Assembly (NCBI GenBank): GCA_039806065.1
Contig: JBDKJS010000221.1
Coordinates: 1 to 25,817, forward strand
Reading direction: 5' to 3'
DNA length: 25,817 bases
Source of the DNA: JBDKJS01 sp039806065
GTDB taxonomy: Bacteria; Bacteroidota; Bacteroidia; AKYH767-A; 2013-40CM-41-45
In this document: piece by piece, positions 1-8,282 of the stretch
How the letters are laid out: every line of letters starts with the position of its first letter
How positions within the stretch are numbered: position 1 is the stretch's first letter
Notes under the pieces: generated by a model
What the model was told of the DNA's origin: nothing
The model's database searches: none
Seen by the model: the letters and a program-made list of their open reading frames with translations, nothing else
Position numbers and translations under genes: made by a program

Positions 1-449
1 CGCCAAGTCGTGAGGCTATACTTATGCAAATTCGTGCTCAAGTATCAGATTGGGAATACAGATCCTCACACAGAGCCTTATCAAAACATGAATTATGTCA
101 GCTCCATGGTAATAAAGCAGCTGTCATTGGTGGACACACTCAAGGTCATGCTTCATTAGGAGCATTGACTGATCAGGAACAGGAATATGAAATTTCTCAA
201 AGCTTGCATTATCTCACCGAAACGCTTCAAGCTGCACCAAAGCATTTTTCATTTCCCTTTGGCACACGTCACGACTATAATCAAACAAGTGTAGAACTGC
301 TAAGGAAAAATAATATACAATTTAATGCTGCAAATTACCCTGATGTGGTAACAGATCGTAGTAATCAACTTGCGTTCCCACGTTTTTTAGTTCGTGATTG
401 GAACAAGGAACAATTTAGGCAACAATTAAATTCTTTTGTTAAATACTAA
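1..449 (+). CDS. Polysaccharide deacetylase (NodB-type), C-terminal part, 5' end outside window
   Basis: The frame is open to the left edge, with no stop before the first ATG at 24, so this is the 3' part of a longer gene. The visible part contains the NodB-homology histidine motif HTQGH (in IGGHTQGHASL), which in this family binds the metal together with an upstream Asp lying outside the window. A later FSFPFGTRHDYN segment matches the active-site groove motif. Such enzymes remove N- or O-acyl groups from a polysaccharide or glycan. As the first visible gene of the glycan operon, it probably trims the product of this locus. Its last 14 bases overlap the next gene. The family call is good; the substrate cannot be told. 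Confidence 0.8.
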   Translation, partial: PSREAILMQIRAQVSDWEYRSSHRALSKHELCQLHGNKAAVIGGHTQGHASLGALTDQEQEYEISQSLHYLTETLQAAPKHFSFPFGTRHDYNQTSVELLRKNNIQFNAANYPDVVTDRSNQLAFPRFLVRDWNKEQFRQQLNSFVKY

Positions 450-1686
450 TTTAAATATAGCGCATTTTAGCACCAGTGATAAGGGTGGTGCAGGCATGGC
501 TGCTGCCAGGTTGCATCAATTATTGTATGACAATGGGATCACTTCTTGTTTTATTTCCAAATATTTGTTCAATGAATCAATGATCAACACCAAGGTTATC
601 AATCAGTATAGTCAGCAAAATTTAATTCGAAAAGCTATAAATAGATTTAACCCAAGCTTGTATCAGCAATTGTCTAGGCGTTTTACATCTAAGGATGCTA
701 AGCATGATTATTTTAGTTTTCCATACGGCAACCCTTCACTTCACCTGCAAAAAGAGTACCAACAAGCTAATATTATTCATGTTCATTGGGCAGTAGAGGA
801 TTTTTTGGACTGGCCAACTTTCTTCTCCGATACTGATAAAAAATTTGTTTTCACCTTGCATGATATGCACTTATTTACAGGAGGTTGTCATCATGCTGAT
901 GAATGCACTAATTTTCAATCCGATTGCAGCTATTGCCCGCAGTTAAATGAAGCCGGTAAGCAAATAGCAATGAAAATGTTGCTCAGTAAATTAGCGTGCC
1001 TGCAAGGCCATCATTCAAGGCGCATTAAAATTATTGCTCCCAGTAGTTGGATGATAGAACAAAGCCGATCAAGCAAGCTGTTTTCGAATTTCCAACATTT
1101 TAAAATTCCTAATATAGTGCCCCATACTACTTTCTTGCCTAATAATTTTGTTTCAGAGAAATTGAAACTAGCTGGTAATAGGAAGCGAATTTTGTTTGTG
1201 AGTAATGATATAGATAACTACAGAAAAGGAACGTCACTGCTTGCCGAAGCTTGTAAACACTTGGATGCAAATGAAGTTGTACTTATGACTGTGGGAAAAG
1301 TGAAAGGGCAATTGCAGGACAATATGATGCAGATTGATTTTGGATTTTTGAAAAGTGAAGAAACCATGGCGTCTATTTTTGCTGCTGCTGATTTATTTGT
1401 GCTTCCCAGTATGGCAGAAAATTTTCCTAATACCATTGTGGAGTCTTTGTTGCAAGGAACTCCAGTAATAGCTACCAAGGTAGGAGGTATCGTTGAACAA
1501 TTGGATGAATCTAATGGAATCCTAATTTCACCATCAAGCACCCACCTGGTGGAAGCTATTGTTAAGGCCTTATTCAACAGAGGGTGGGATAGGCTTGCTA
1601 TCCAACAAGCCGCACGGATAAGGTACAGCCCTAAGCAAATTTTAGCCGATCATTTAAATGTTTATTCCTCATTTTTTCATGATTAG
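436..1686 (+). CDS. Glycosyltransferase, GT4 family (GT-B fold)
   Basis: A 416-residue retaining GT-B glycosyltransferase, expected at the cytoplasmic face of the inner membrane, where it would transfer a sugar to a lipid-linked glycan. The N-terminus shows FSTSDKGGAGMAAARL, the loop typical of GT4 enzymes. Around residues 140-170 is the TLHDMHLFTGGCHH segment with four cysteines (151, 157, 164, 167), a recurring feature of one GT4 subgroup. The nucleotide-sugar motif is the ENFPNTIVE version of E-x7-E, followed by GTPVIATKVGG. The start is a TTG at 436. The conserved N-terminal beta strand begins at about residue 8 and no ATG lies before it, so a non-ATG start is needed. It overlaps the deacetylase by 14 bases. 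Donor and acceptor are unknown. Confidence 0.9.
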   Translation: MLNTNLNIAHFSTSDKGGAGMAAARLHQLLYDNGITSCFISKYLFNESMINTKVINQYSQQNLIRKAINRFNPSLYQQLSRRFTSKDAKHDYFSFPYGNPSLHLQKEYQQANIIHVHWAVEDFLDWPTFFSDTDKKFVFTLHDMHLFTGGCHHADECTNFQSDCSYCPQLNEAGKQIAMKMLLSKLACLQGHHSRRIKIIAPSSWMIEQSRSSKLFSNFQHFKIPNIVPHTTFLPNNFVSEKLKLAGNRKRILFVSNDIDNYRKGTSLLAEACKHLDANEVVLMTVGKVKGQLQDNMMQIDFGFLKSEETMASIFAAADLFVLPSMAENFPNTIVESLLQGTPVIATKVGGIVEQLDESNGILISPSSTHLVEAIVKALFNRGWDRLAIQQAARIRYSPKQILADHLNVYSSFFHD

Positions 1687-2434
1687 CATAATCACCATAA
1701 CCAAAAATAATGAAGCTGGACTATTCAGAACATTATCAAGTTTAGATTCAAAGTTATCTCCTGAGGTAGAACTGATTGTGATAGATGGCCAATCAGAAGA
1801 TAATACAGCATCGGTGGTAGCACGCTACCAAAGGCACATTACCCATTTTGTGTCAGAAAGAGATGGAGGTATTTATGATGCCATGAATAAAGGCGCTCGG
1901 TTAGCAACTGGTGATTATTTACTCTTTTTAAATGCCGGTGATGAAATAGCTCCCAACTTTGACTTTCGCCTATTCACTAGCCTGAGTAATAGTGCTGATG
2001 TTTTTTATGGCGATATGTATATACATTTTCCCAATGAAAGGCGCATACTCGGGTTTATGCCCTATCAGGTTAGTAGAAAACAATTATTATACGATACTGT
2101 TTGGCATCCGGTGAGCTTTATTTCTAAGCATCTCTTTTTTAGAGTAGGAGGATATGACGTTTCTTTAAAATTGGCTGCTGATTATGATTTTTTTTGCAAG
2201 ATCTTTATTCAGCATAAGGCAAAATTTTTGCATTTAAAAACTATTGTATCAATTTTTTACTTAGATGGAGCTAGCAGTACGCTATCCAATCAATTACTTT
2301 TAGAGCGTGTTCAGGTTCAAGAGCGTTACTTTTCCCTTTCTGAAATTAAAAATAGAAATGCAAACCAGTGGTTGCGCAACAATAGATGGCTGAAGTTTAT
2401 TAAAAGAATTGGCAATCATTTAATACATCCTTAG
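1679..2434 (+). CDS. Glycosyltransferase, GT2 family (WfgS-like)
   Basis: A 251-residue inverting GT-A glycosyltransferase. It starts MISIITITKNN, followed by the donor-site strand IVIDGQSEDNT (Asp36), then SERDGGIYDAMNKGARLATGDY and FLNAGDE, where NAGD stands in for the usual DxD. This pattern marks the WfgS/WcaA-like GT2 group found in O-antigen and colanic acid clusters. I place the start at the ATG at 1679, which overlaps the previous stop by 8 bases. An in-frame ATG at 1658 would add MFIPHFF before the conserved strand, which the family does not normally have. One sugar transfer in the glycan repeat is the likely role; the sugar is unknown. Confidence 0.88.
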   Translation: MISIITITKNNEAGLFRTLSSLDSKLSPEVELIVIDGQSEDNTASVVARYQRHITHFVSERDGGIYDAMNKGARLATGDYLLFLNAGDEIAPNFDFRLFTSLSNSADVFYGDMYIHFPNERRILGFMPYQVSRKQLLYDTVWHPVSFISKHLFFRVGGYDVSLKLAADYDFFCKIFIQHKAKFLHLKTIVSIFYLDGASSTLSNQLLLERVQVQERYFSLSEIKNRNANQWLRNNRWLKFIKRIGNHLIHP

Positions 2435-2436
2435 CC

Positions 2437-3348
2437 ATGGTTACCATTATTATTCCAAATTATAATTATGAATCTTTTATTGCTAGTGCAATAGATAGTG
2501 TATTAAATCAGTCATACAAGGATTGGGAGTGTATAATTATTGATAACGGATCTACGGATGATTCTATTAAGCAGATAAAAAATAGGATAGTTAATGACAG
2601 TAGGTTTAAGTTGATCGAGCTTATGGAAAATTTGGGAGTGAGTGCAGCTCGCAATATTGGATTGAAAAATGCAAAGCATAATTTTATTCAGTTTCTAGAT
2701 GCTGATGATACCATTCATCCAAACAAATTAAACGATCAATTGCAAGTTTTAAATAAAGATATTTCAATTACGCTTGTATTTGGGCCTTATGAAACAATGG
2801 ATGCTATAAATAAAAGTCGAAGTGATCTTATCCAAACATTTCGAGAGGATAACTGGCTTAAAGGTCAAAGGTTGCTCAATTTTTTATTAAGAGGAAATAG
2901 AATTGTTATTAGCGCACCTTTGTTTAGGAAAAATCAATCGTTATATTTTGATGAAGCAATAGCATATAATGAAGATTGGTTATTTTGGATTAACCTAGCC
3001 GTTGGGCAAACAGTTTTTTTTTATTTGCAAGCTGATTATGCTACCACAAGTATTTTAAAGCATGATTCAAATAGCAGTAGCAATCTTCTAAAGATGAATG
3101 TCTGGCAACTTAATATACTTTCATTTTTGATTGTGGATAGTCGGAAGAAGGTTAATTTTTCTGCCACCTATTTTTTCATTAGAACACAATTAATTCAATT
3201 AATCAATAGTATCTTAGATAGAAAATTTTATAGTTATTTAAGTGCTATGGTAAGTTTCGTAACCAGACATACAATTTTTGTATTGTTATTGGAAGTGACA
3301 CTTGTGATTTCCTTTATTTACTTAGTCTGTTTATTAAGCTCAAAATGA
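2437..3348 (+). CDS. Glycosyltransferase, GT2 family, with C-terminal membrane segment
   Basis: A 303-residue GT-A glycosyltransferase. Visible motifs are MVTIIIPNYNYESFI at the N-terminus, IIIDNGSTDDS for the nucleotide, SAARNIGL, and a classical DxD (FLDADD, residues 87-91) for the metal-bound sugar nucleotide. The C-terminal 25 residues are strongly hydrophobic (FVLLLEVTLVISFIYLVCLL) and look like one membrane-spanning or re-entrant segment that would tether the enzyme near its lipid-linked acceptor. It starts 2 bases after the preceding stop and overlaps the next gene by 4 bases (ATGA), so translation is probably coupled. Substrate specificity cannot be predicted. Confidence 0.88.
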   Translation: MVTIIIPNYNYESFIASAIDSVLNQSYKDWECIIIDNGSTDDSIKQIKNRIVNDSRFKLIELMENLGVSAARNIGLKNAKHNFIQFLDADDTIHPNKLNDQLQVLNKDISITLVFGPYETMDAINKSRSDLIQTFREDNWLKGQRLLNFLLRGNRIVISAPLFRKNQSLYFDEAIAYNEDWLFWINLAVGQTVFFYLQADYATTSILKHDSNSSSNLLKMNVWQLNILSFLIVDSRKKVNFSATYFFIRTQLIQLINSILDRKFYSYLSAMVSFVTRHTIFVLLLEVTLVISFIYLVCLLSSK

Positions 3349-4145
3349 TGAAGGAAGTTGCTGTCGTAGTAGTTTACAATCCTAGCCATTCATTATTGGC
3401 GCTGGCTAATATTTTGTTGGCTAGCTCTTGTGATGTTTATTTTGTAAATAATGGTAATCCATCTAATATTTATTGGAAGGAATTGGCATCGAAATCCGCA
3501 ATTAATACAGTGCAATTGGATACCAATAGGGGCACAGCTGGAGCAGTGAATTATGTTTTACTTACATTGGATGGGGATATTGCATTTCTTTTTGACCAAG
3601 ATTCAATGCCTGGTGCCGACTATTTTTCCGCTATGAGAGCATTGCTACCATTTAAATCCAATGTGGGATTAATTGGGGCAAATTATGGACAAGTAAAAAG
3701 GGTGCGAAAGATATCAAATGCTTTAACGATTATATTAAGTGGTAGTGTTGTTAATGTTAAGGTATTTAAACAATTGAATGGTTTTAACGAATCTTATTTT
3801 TTAGATTTAGTTGACTTTGAATTTGTATTAAGACTAAAAAGGGAAGGCTATAAAAGCTGGTTGTGTCACCATGCAGTCCTTAACCACCAGCTGGGCCAAA
3901 TGGATTCGTCAACTCATTCAATATTCACTTCCACTCATCATTCAGCAGACAGAAGATTTGATATTGCTAAAAATACTATTAGAATTGTGAAGGATTACTT
4001 TTGGGTAGCACCTTGGTGGTGTATTAAAAAGTTGATTTTACTTGTCTTGAGTTGGATATTAATTATTTTATTTGAAGGTGACAAGTTGAATAAATTAAAG
4101 AGGAGTTTAGCAGGTACCTACGTTGGCATATTTAAAATTAAATAG
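3345..4145 (+). CDS. Glycosyltransferase, GT2 family, rhamnosyltransferase-like (RfbF type)
   Basis: A 266-residue GT2 enzyme of the RfbF-like group. The N-terminus MMKEVAVVVVYNPS is followed by VYFVNNGNPS, NRGTAGAVNYVL, and FLFDQDSMPG, in which DQD (84-86) is the metal-binding motif. The FLDLVDFEFVLRLKREGY segment matches the catalytic-base region of putative rhamnosyltransferases. Near the C-terminus are two basic/hydrophobic stretches (WWCIKKLILLVLSWILIILF) that probably contact the membrane. Two ATGs in a row (3345, 3348) are possible starts; 3345 overlaps the previous stop. Rhamnose as donor is suggested by family only, since no dTDP-rhamnose genes are in the window. Confidence 0.82.
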   Translation: MMKEVAVVVVYNPSHSLLALANILLASSCDVYFVNNGNPSNIYWKELASKSAINTVQLDTNRGTAGAVNYVLLTLDGDIAFLFDQDSMPGADYFSAMRALLPFKSNVGLIGANYGQVKRVRKISNALTIILSGSVVNVKVFKQLNGFNESYFLDLVDFEFVLRLKREGYKSWLCHHAVLNHQLGQMDSSTHSIFTSTHHSADRRFDIAKNTIRIVKDYFWVAPWWCIKKLILLVLSWILIILFEGDKLNKLKRSLAGTYVGIFKIK

Positions 4146-4148
4146 GAA

Positions 4149-4946
4149 ATGAAAATTGGAATTATCGTTGTGAATTTTAATAATGCGGGTCATACTGAAA
4201 AAATGGTAGCCAGTGTAGCGTCTATAGCAGGTGGTCATGATGTCGATTTTGTTATTGTTGACAATGCTTCACAAATTACAGATTTTAATTACTTGAAGCG
4301 ATTAGAAAGTAGTGTAATAAAAATTCGCATCATTAGCAGTAAAACCAATTTGGGTTATTTTAATGGATTGAATTTGGGGTTGAAGAGCCTTACTGGAAGT
4401 TATGATTATGTAATGGTTGCTAATAATGATTTAATATTGGAGTCAGATTTTTTTCGACAATTACAAGTTATGTCTTTTCATGATGATGTAGCTGTAATTG
4501 CACCCAATATTATAACCCTTGATGGAGTTCAGCAAAATCCATTATGTGTTCAGCGGATGAGTAAAATTCGTAAAGCAGGATTAAAGATTTATTATATTAA
4601 TTACTATTTTGGTAATTTTATTTATTCGATAAGAAAAATTTATAATAAACTAACAAGAAAAGCTGTACATAATTGTCCATCTCAATATATCTATATGGGT
4701 ATTGGGGCCGCTTATATTTTAACACCGCTTTTTTTCGACAAAATGAAGGTGCTGCCTACTGATGTTTTTCTTTGGTCGGAAGAAGCACTGCTTGGAGGAA
4801 GGTTGGCAGCGGAAAAGTTGAAGATGTGGTACGAAAGTAAAATTATACTACATCATGCTGAGAATTCCAGCACCAGTAAAATGCCAAGCAGAAAAGTTTA
4901 TTTTATAGCAAAAGAGTCATTTCACAAAACTTACAAGTACTACTAA
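4149..4946 (+). CDS. Glycosyltransferase, GT2 family
   Basis: A 265-residue GT-A glycosyltransferase. It starts MKIGIIVVNFNNAGHTEKM, then has FVIVDNAS, the acceptor-side SKTNLGYFNGLNLGL, and MVANNDLIL, where NND (92-94) takes the DxD position. WSEEALLGGRL later in the protein is the usual acidic catalytic region. It begins 3 bases after the previous stop and shares one base with the following start (TAATG at 4944-4948). It lies in the middle of the glycosyltransferase stack and would add one residue to the growing lipid-linked oligosaccharide. The sugar is not predictable. Confidence 0.87.
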   Translation: MKIGIIVVNFNNAGHTEKMVASVASIAGGHDVDFVIVDNASQITDFNYLKRLESSVIKIRIISSKTNLGYFNGLNLGLKSLTGSYDYVMVANNDLILESDFFRQLQVMSFHDDVAVIAPNIITLDGVQQNPLCVQRMSKIRKAGLKIYYINYYFGNFIYSIRKIYNKLTRKAVHNCPSQYIYMGIGAAYILTPLFFDKMKVLPTDVFLWSEEALLGGRLAAEKLKMWYESKIILHHAENSSTSKMPSRKVYFIAKESFHKTYKYY

Positions 4947-6088
4947 TGGCTGCAATAATTTACATTAATCAAAGTCCAAATGATATGCTGATAGATATCA
5001 TTCGTTCAAGGAGCATATTGGGTTATGATTCACAACTGTGGTGTGGTAAGGTAGAGCCTACTTTAATGTGTGAGTTAGAGAAGGTGGCGCAAGTAACCTA
5101 TTTAAAGTCTTATAACCGATCTACAATAGCGAAGAGATTTTTTTCATGGCTTGTTTTTTCAATTCAAGTAATAGGCAAGTGGCTTCTTGTTTCAAAGCGT
5201 GACATTAAGTTTGTATTGGCTGTAAGTAATCCTCCACTGTATATATATTTTATTTTATTATTGAGAGGAAAGGTAAAAGTAGATTACCTCATTTATGATT
5301 TATATCCTGATGTAATAGCTTCACGAAATTGGGGTTCGAAAATGTTGAAGTGGCTGTGGCACGGTGTAAACAAATACACGTTATGTATTTGTAATAATAT
5401 TTTTGTGCCTTCTCAAAGCATTGCTGAAAAGCTGAATCGGTTTAAGAATTTGCAAGCGCAAGTTGTTTTTAATTGGGTTCAATTGGATAATATTGGTCCA
5501 ATTTCTTTCGCTCATAATACATTTAGAAGTGAATTTGCAAAGCCCGAGGAAATATTATTATTGTATAGTGGAAATTTTGGGGCCACTCATAATTTTGATG
5601 TATTAGAAGATTGGATTATTTTCAATAAAAAGGCGCAACAAAAATTTAAGTTTTTATTTATAGGAGGGGGCTTTCATGCTGATAGATTAATGAAGTTAAC
5701 CCATCAGCAAGTTCCTTTAGCCGTACTGCCATGGCAACCTATTTCAAACTTTCCATTGTCCATAGCAAGCGGAAATTTCGCAATCATCAGTTACTTTCCA
5801 CAAACTGAGGAAAGTTCTATACCAAGTAAAGTAGCTTATTATCTAAAAACCGGAACACCACTTTTATATTTTGGTACTAGAAAAAGTGAATTGGGGTCAA
5901 TGATAGAGAAGTATAATCTAGGGTTTGTAATTGAAGATCGGCATTTTGAAAAATTAAATTTGTTACTTTTGCAGCAAACGGAATTAGCTTACACCATTCA
6001 ACGTGAAAATTGTGTTGCCATAGCAGCTAAACTTTTTAGTAGAAATAATGTCAAACTTTTTAATAGTAATGTACCAGTCATTCATTAA
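4946..6088 (+). CDS. Glycosyltransferase, GT4-like (WbuB-like)
   Basis: A 380-residue GT-B protein. Residues around 112-125 read DYLIYDLYPDVIAS, resembling the DLYP/DLWPE segment of WbuB-type GT4 enzymes, which transfer amino-deoxy sugars early in repeat-unit assembly. Further features are IFVPSQSIAEKL, LLYSGNFGATHNFD at the start of the second Rossmann domain, and a weak E-x7-E equivalent (TEESSIPSKVAYYLKTGTPLLYFG). It sits directly before the PglC homologue. In related loci this kind of enzyme often adds the second sugar to the initiating residue, so that is my best guess. The start overlaps the previous stop by one base. Confidence 0.8.
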   Translation: MAAIIYINQSPNDMLIDIIRSRSILGYDSQLWCGKVEPTLMCELEKVAQVTYLKSYNRSTIAKRFFSWLVFSIQVIGKWLLVSKRDIKFVLAVSNPPLYIYFILLLRGKVKVDYLIYDLYPDVIASRNWGSKMLKWLWHGVNKYTLCICNNIFVPSQSIAEKLNRFKNLQAQVVFNWVQLDNIGPISFAHNTFRSEFAKPEEILLLYSGNFGATHNFDVLEDWIIFNKKAQQKFKFLFIGGGFHADRLMKLTHQQVPLAVLPWQPISNFPLSIASGNFAIISYFPQTEESSIPSKVAYYLKTGTPLLYFGTRKSELGSMIEKYNLGFVIEDRHFEKLNLLLLQQTELAYTIQRENCVAIAAKLFSRNNVKLFNSNVPVIH

Positions 6089-6674
6089 ACCTATTTTCGA
6101 TTTTATTTTAGCATTGTGCTTACTGGTTCTTACCTTTCCATTACAAATACTAGTAGCATTGGGTCTGGCCATTTCGCAGAATGGTAGGATTATTTTTAGT
6201 CAGTTGAGGCCGGGTAAGGATGAAAAGCTTTTTACCATTTATAAATTCAAAACCATGAATGACAAGGTTGATAGCAATGGAGCTTTGCTTCCCGACATGG
6301 AGCGAATGACCGTTCTTGGAAGCATCATCCGGAATTTATCAATTGATGAATTGCCGCAACTTTATAATGTATTGAGAGGTGATATGAGTTTTGTTGGTCC
6401 AAGACCTTTGTTAAAATTATACTTACCATTGTATACTGCTGAACAGCGAGCGCGGCACAAGGTTAAGCCAGGAATTACCGGTTGGGCACAAGTTAATGGT
6501 AGAAATGCCATTACTTGGACAAGGAAATTTGAGTTAGATATTTATTATGTTTCAAAGGTTAGTTTCTTACTTGATATTAAAATTTTAATGCTTACTTTGG
6601 TAAAGGTTGTAAAACGTGATGGCGTAAATAGCAATCCGTCTAATACTATGGAAATGTTTAATGGTAATAATTAA
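6069..6674 (+). CDS. Initiating phosphoglycosyl transferase, PglC-type (bacterial sugar transferase)
   Basis: A 201-residue monotopic phosphoglycosyl transferase, which moves a sugar-1-phosphate from a UDP-sugar to undecaprenyl phosphate and so begins glycan assembly. It has an N-terminal hydrophobic re-entrant helix (about 10-36), KFKTMND, the catalytic Asp-Glu pair in SIDELPQL (D93, E94), SFVGPRPLL, and KPGITGWAQVNGRN. The length fits the short PglC form rather than long WbaP-like enzymes. I prefer the ATG at 6069, giving MYQSFIKPIFDF, because family members start this way; the ATG at 6048 would add seven residues. It overlaps the previous gene by 20 bases. The PglE homologue nearby suggests a 4-amino-4,6-dideoxy sugar as the first residue. 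Confidence 0.93.
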   Translation: MYQSFIKPIFDFILALCLLVLTFPLQILVALGLAISQNGRIIFSQLRPGKDEKLFTIYKFKTMNDKVDSNGALLPDMERMTVLGSIIRNLSIDELPQLYNVLRGDMSFVGPRPLLKLYLPLYTAEQRARHKVKPGITGWAQVNGRNAITWTRKFELDIYYVSKVSFLLDIKILMLTLVKVVKRDGVNSNPSNTMEMFNGNN

Positions 6675-7642
6675 TGGGCAACGTATTAATAACTTCGGCT
6701 GGTAGAAGGGTTTCTCTGGTAAGAGCATTTCAGGCTGAGTCGCGGTTGAAGGGTGGTATTAAAGTATGGGCTGCTGATAGTGCCCCGCATCTTTCAGCTG
6801 CCTGTCAAACAGCTGATGATTACTTTGCGCTCCCTCGCTTATCTGAAAAAACCTATATTGATCAGTTGTTAAGTGCTTGCATTGACAGACAGATTAAGAT
6901 GGTTGTGCCTACAATTGATACTGAGTTGCAAGTGCTGAGTATCAATAAGGATCGCTTTTTAGAATATGGCATTTATATTATTGTTTCAGATTTAAATTTA
7001 ATTAATATTTGCCGAGATAAGCGACTTACCAATAAGTTCTTTGTCGATCATGGAATTTTGGTTCCCAAGAATTTAGACAAACATGATTTGACCTATCCAG
7101 CCTTTGTAAAACCTTATGATGGAAGCAGTAGTATTGGGATTAAAGTAATTCATTCGCCAGCATATGTAGATGAACAAATGTTGCTTGATGAGAAGCTCAT
7201 GTGGATGGAATATTTAGCTAGGGAATTGCATGAAGAATTCACTGTAGATTTATATTATAATAGATTGCATCAATTGTGTTGTGCGGTGCCTCGGAGAAGA
7301 ATTGAAATTAGAGCAGGCGAAGTGAGTAAGGGGAAGATAGTAAAGAATGATTTATTGAGCTTGATCAAGGATAAACTTACCACTATTCAAGGGGCTGTGG
7401 GTTGTATTACCGCACAGTTTTTTAGGCAAAAAGAAACGGGTGCTATTTATGGCATCGAAATTAATCCAAGGTTTGGTGGTGGCTATCCATTCAGCTATCA
7501 AGCTGGGGCTAACTATCCGAAGTGGTTGTTTGATGAATATTTTCTCGAGCAGCAAATTGATTATAATGAACAGTGGGAAGATAAACTGCTATTTTTAAGG
7601 TATGATGCTGAAGTAACGGTTCGAACCAAGGATGACAGATAA
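6674..7642 (+). CDS. ATP-grasp ligase, CarB/PylC-like, of the polysaccharide locus
   Basis: A 322-residue ATP-grasp protein. The N-terminal Rossmann-like part (MGNVLITSAGRR) resembles the carbamoyl-phosphate-synthase/PylC pre-ATP-grasp domain. The ATP lid and lysine are in AFVKPYDGSSSIGI (about 143-156). The metal-binding motif is GIEINPRFGGGYPFS (about 260-274), with Glu262 and Asn264. ATP-grasp enzymes join a carboxylate to an amine through an acyl phosphate. It shares one base with the PglC-like gene before it and overlaps the HAD gene after it by 11 bases, so the three are translationally linked. I infer that it attaches a carboxylic acid, perhaps an amino acid, to an amino sugar. The substrate is not shown by the sequence. 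Confidence 0.85.
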   Translation: MGNVLITSAGRRVSLVRAFQAESRLKGGIKVWAADSAPHLSAACQTADDYFALPRLSEKTYIDQLLSACIDRQIKMVVPTIDTELQVLSINKDRFLEYGIYIIVSDLNLINICRDKRLTNKFFVDHGILVPKNLDKHDLTYPAFVKPYDGSSSIGIKVIHSPAYVDEQMLLDEKLMWMEYLARELHEEFTVDLYYNRLHQLCCAVPRRRIEIRAGEVSKGKIVKNDLLSLIKDKLTTIQGAVGCITAQFFRQKETGAIYGIEINPRFGGGYPFSYQAGANYPKWLFDEYFLEQQIDYNEQWEDKLLFLRYDAEVTVRTKDDR

Positions 7643-8282
7643 GTGCATCGTTTGGGATCTAGATGACACGCTTTATGCTGAGCGAGACTTCGTGCATTCA
7701 GCATTCCAAGAAATCATTAGGCGATTTCCAATGGTGTCAATTGCTTATGACGCTGAATCGTTAACAGGAATGACCTTGCACGGTAAAAAACCTATGGAAC
7801 TTTTGGTAGAAAATTTTTCAATGTTTAAGAAAGAGGAATTGCTGACTATTTATAGAAACCACCATCCTAATATTCAGTTAAAAGAACATTCACTTGAGTG
7901 TTTGGAGCATTTTAAACAAATTGGGCATAAGCAGGTATTGGTTACTGATGGTAGGTCTATTACCCAAAGAAATAAAATTAAAGCCCTAGGAATTGAATCT
8001 TTTTTTGATGATATTTTTATTTCAGAAGAGCGTGGTTGGTGCAAACCCGATATACAAATTTATAATAAAATTGCTAGTGATTTTCCTGCTGGAAAATTCT
8101 TTGTTATAGCTGATAACCCAACAAAAGATTTCGTAACGCCCAACGCATTGGGGTGGACTACAGTCATGCTGTTGGCAATGGCAGATAATGTGCATGGGCA
8201 GAATTTGCCAGACGATAACAATTATCATCCTTCAATTCAAATTAGTACTTTAGCATCATTAATAGCAATTGTAAATGCCTGA
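7632..8282 (+). CDS. HAD-superfamily hydrolase (phosphatase-like), partner of the ATP-grasp gene
   Basis: A 216-residue HAD protein with all four motifs: nucleophile and acid/base Asp in WDLDDTLY (D9, D11), Thr105 in LVTDGRS, Lys138 in GWCKPDI, and the acidic ADNPTKDF loop (D161, D166). The cap is a small alpha-helical insertion after motif I, as in subclass I enzymes. It should hydrolyse a phosphate ester in the cytoplasm. It overlaps the ATP-grasp gene by 11 bases and the aminotransferase gene by 8, so the trio was probably selected as a unit. Its substrate may be a phosphorylated acyl donor or sugar precursor for the neighbouring ligase; this is inference. Confidence 0.85.
   Translation: MTDKCIVWDLDDTLYAERDFVHSAFQEIIRRFPMVSIAYDAESLTGMTLHGKKPMELLVENFSMFKKEELLTIYRNHHPNIQLKEHSLECLEHFKQIGHKQVLVTDGRSITQRNKIKALGIESFFDDIFISEERGWCKPDIQIYNKIASDFPAGKFFVIADNPTKDFVTPNALGWTTVMLLAMADNVHGQNLPDDNNYHPSIQISTLASLIAIVNA

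Noticed and set aside
1658..1681. Upstream ATG (1658) as the start of the first GT2 gene
   Set aside because: It would add MFIPHFF before the conserved N-terminal strand; the ATG at 1679 fits the family and still overlaps the previous stop.
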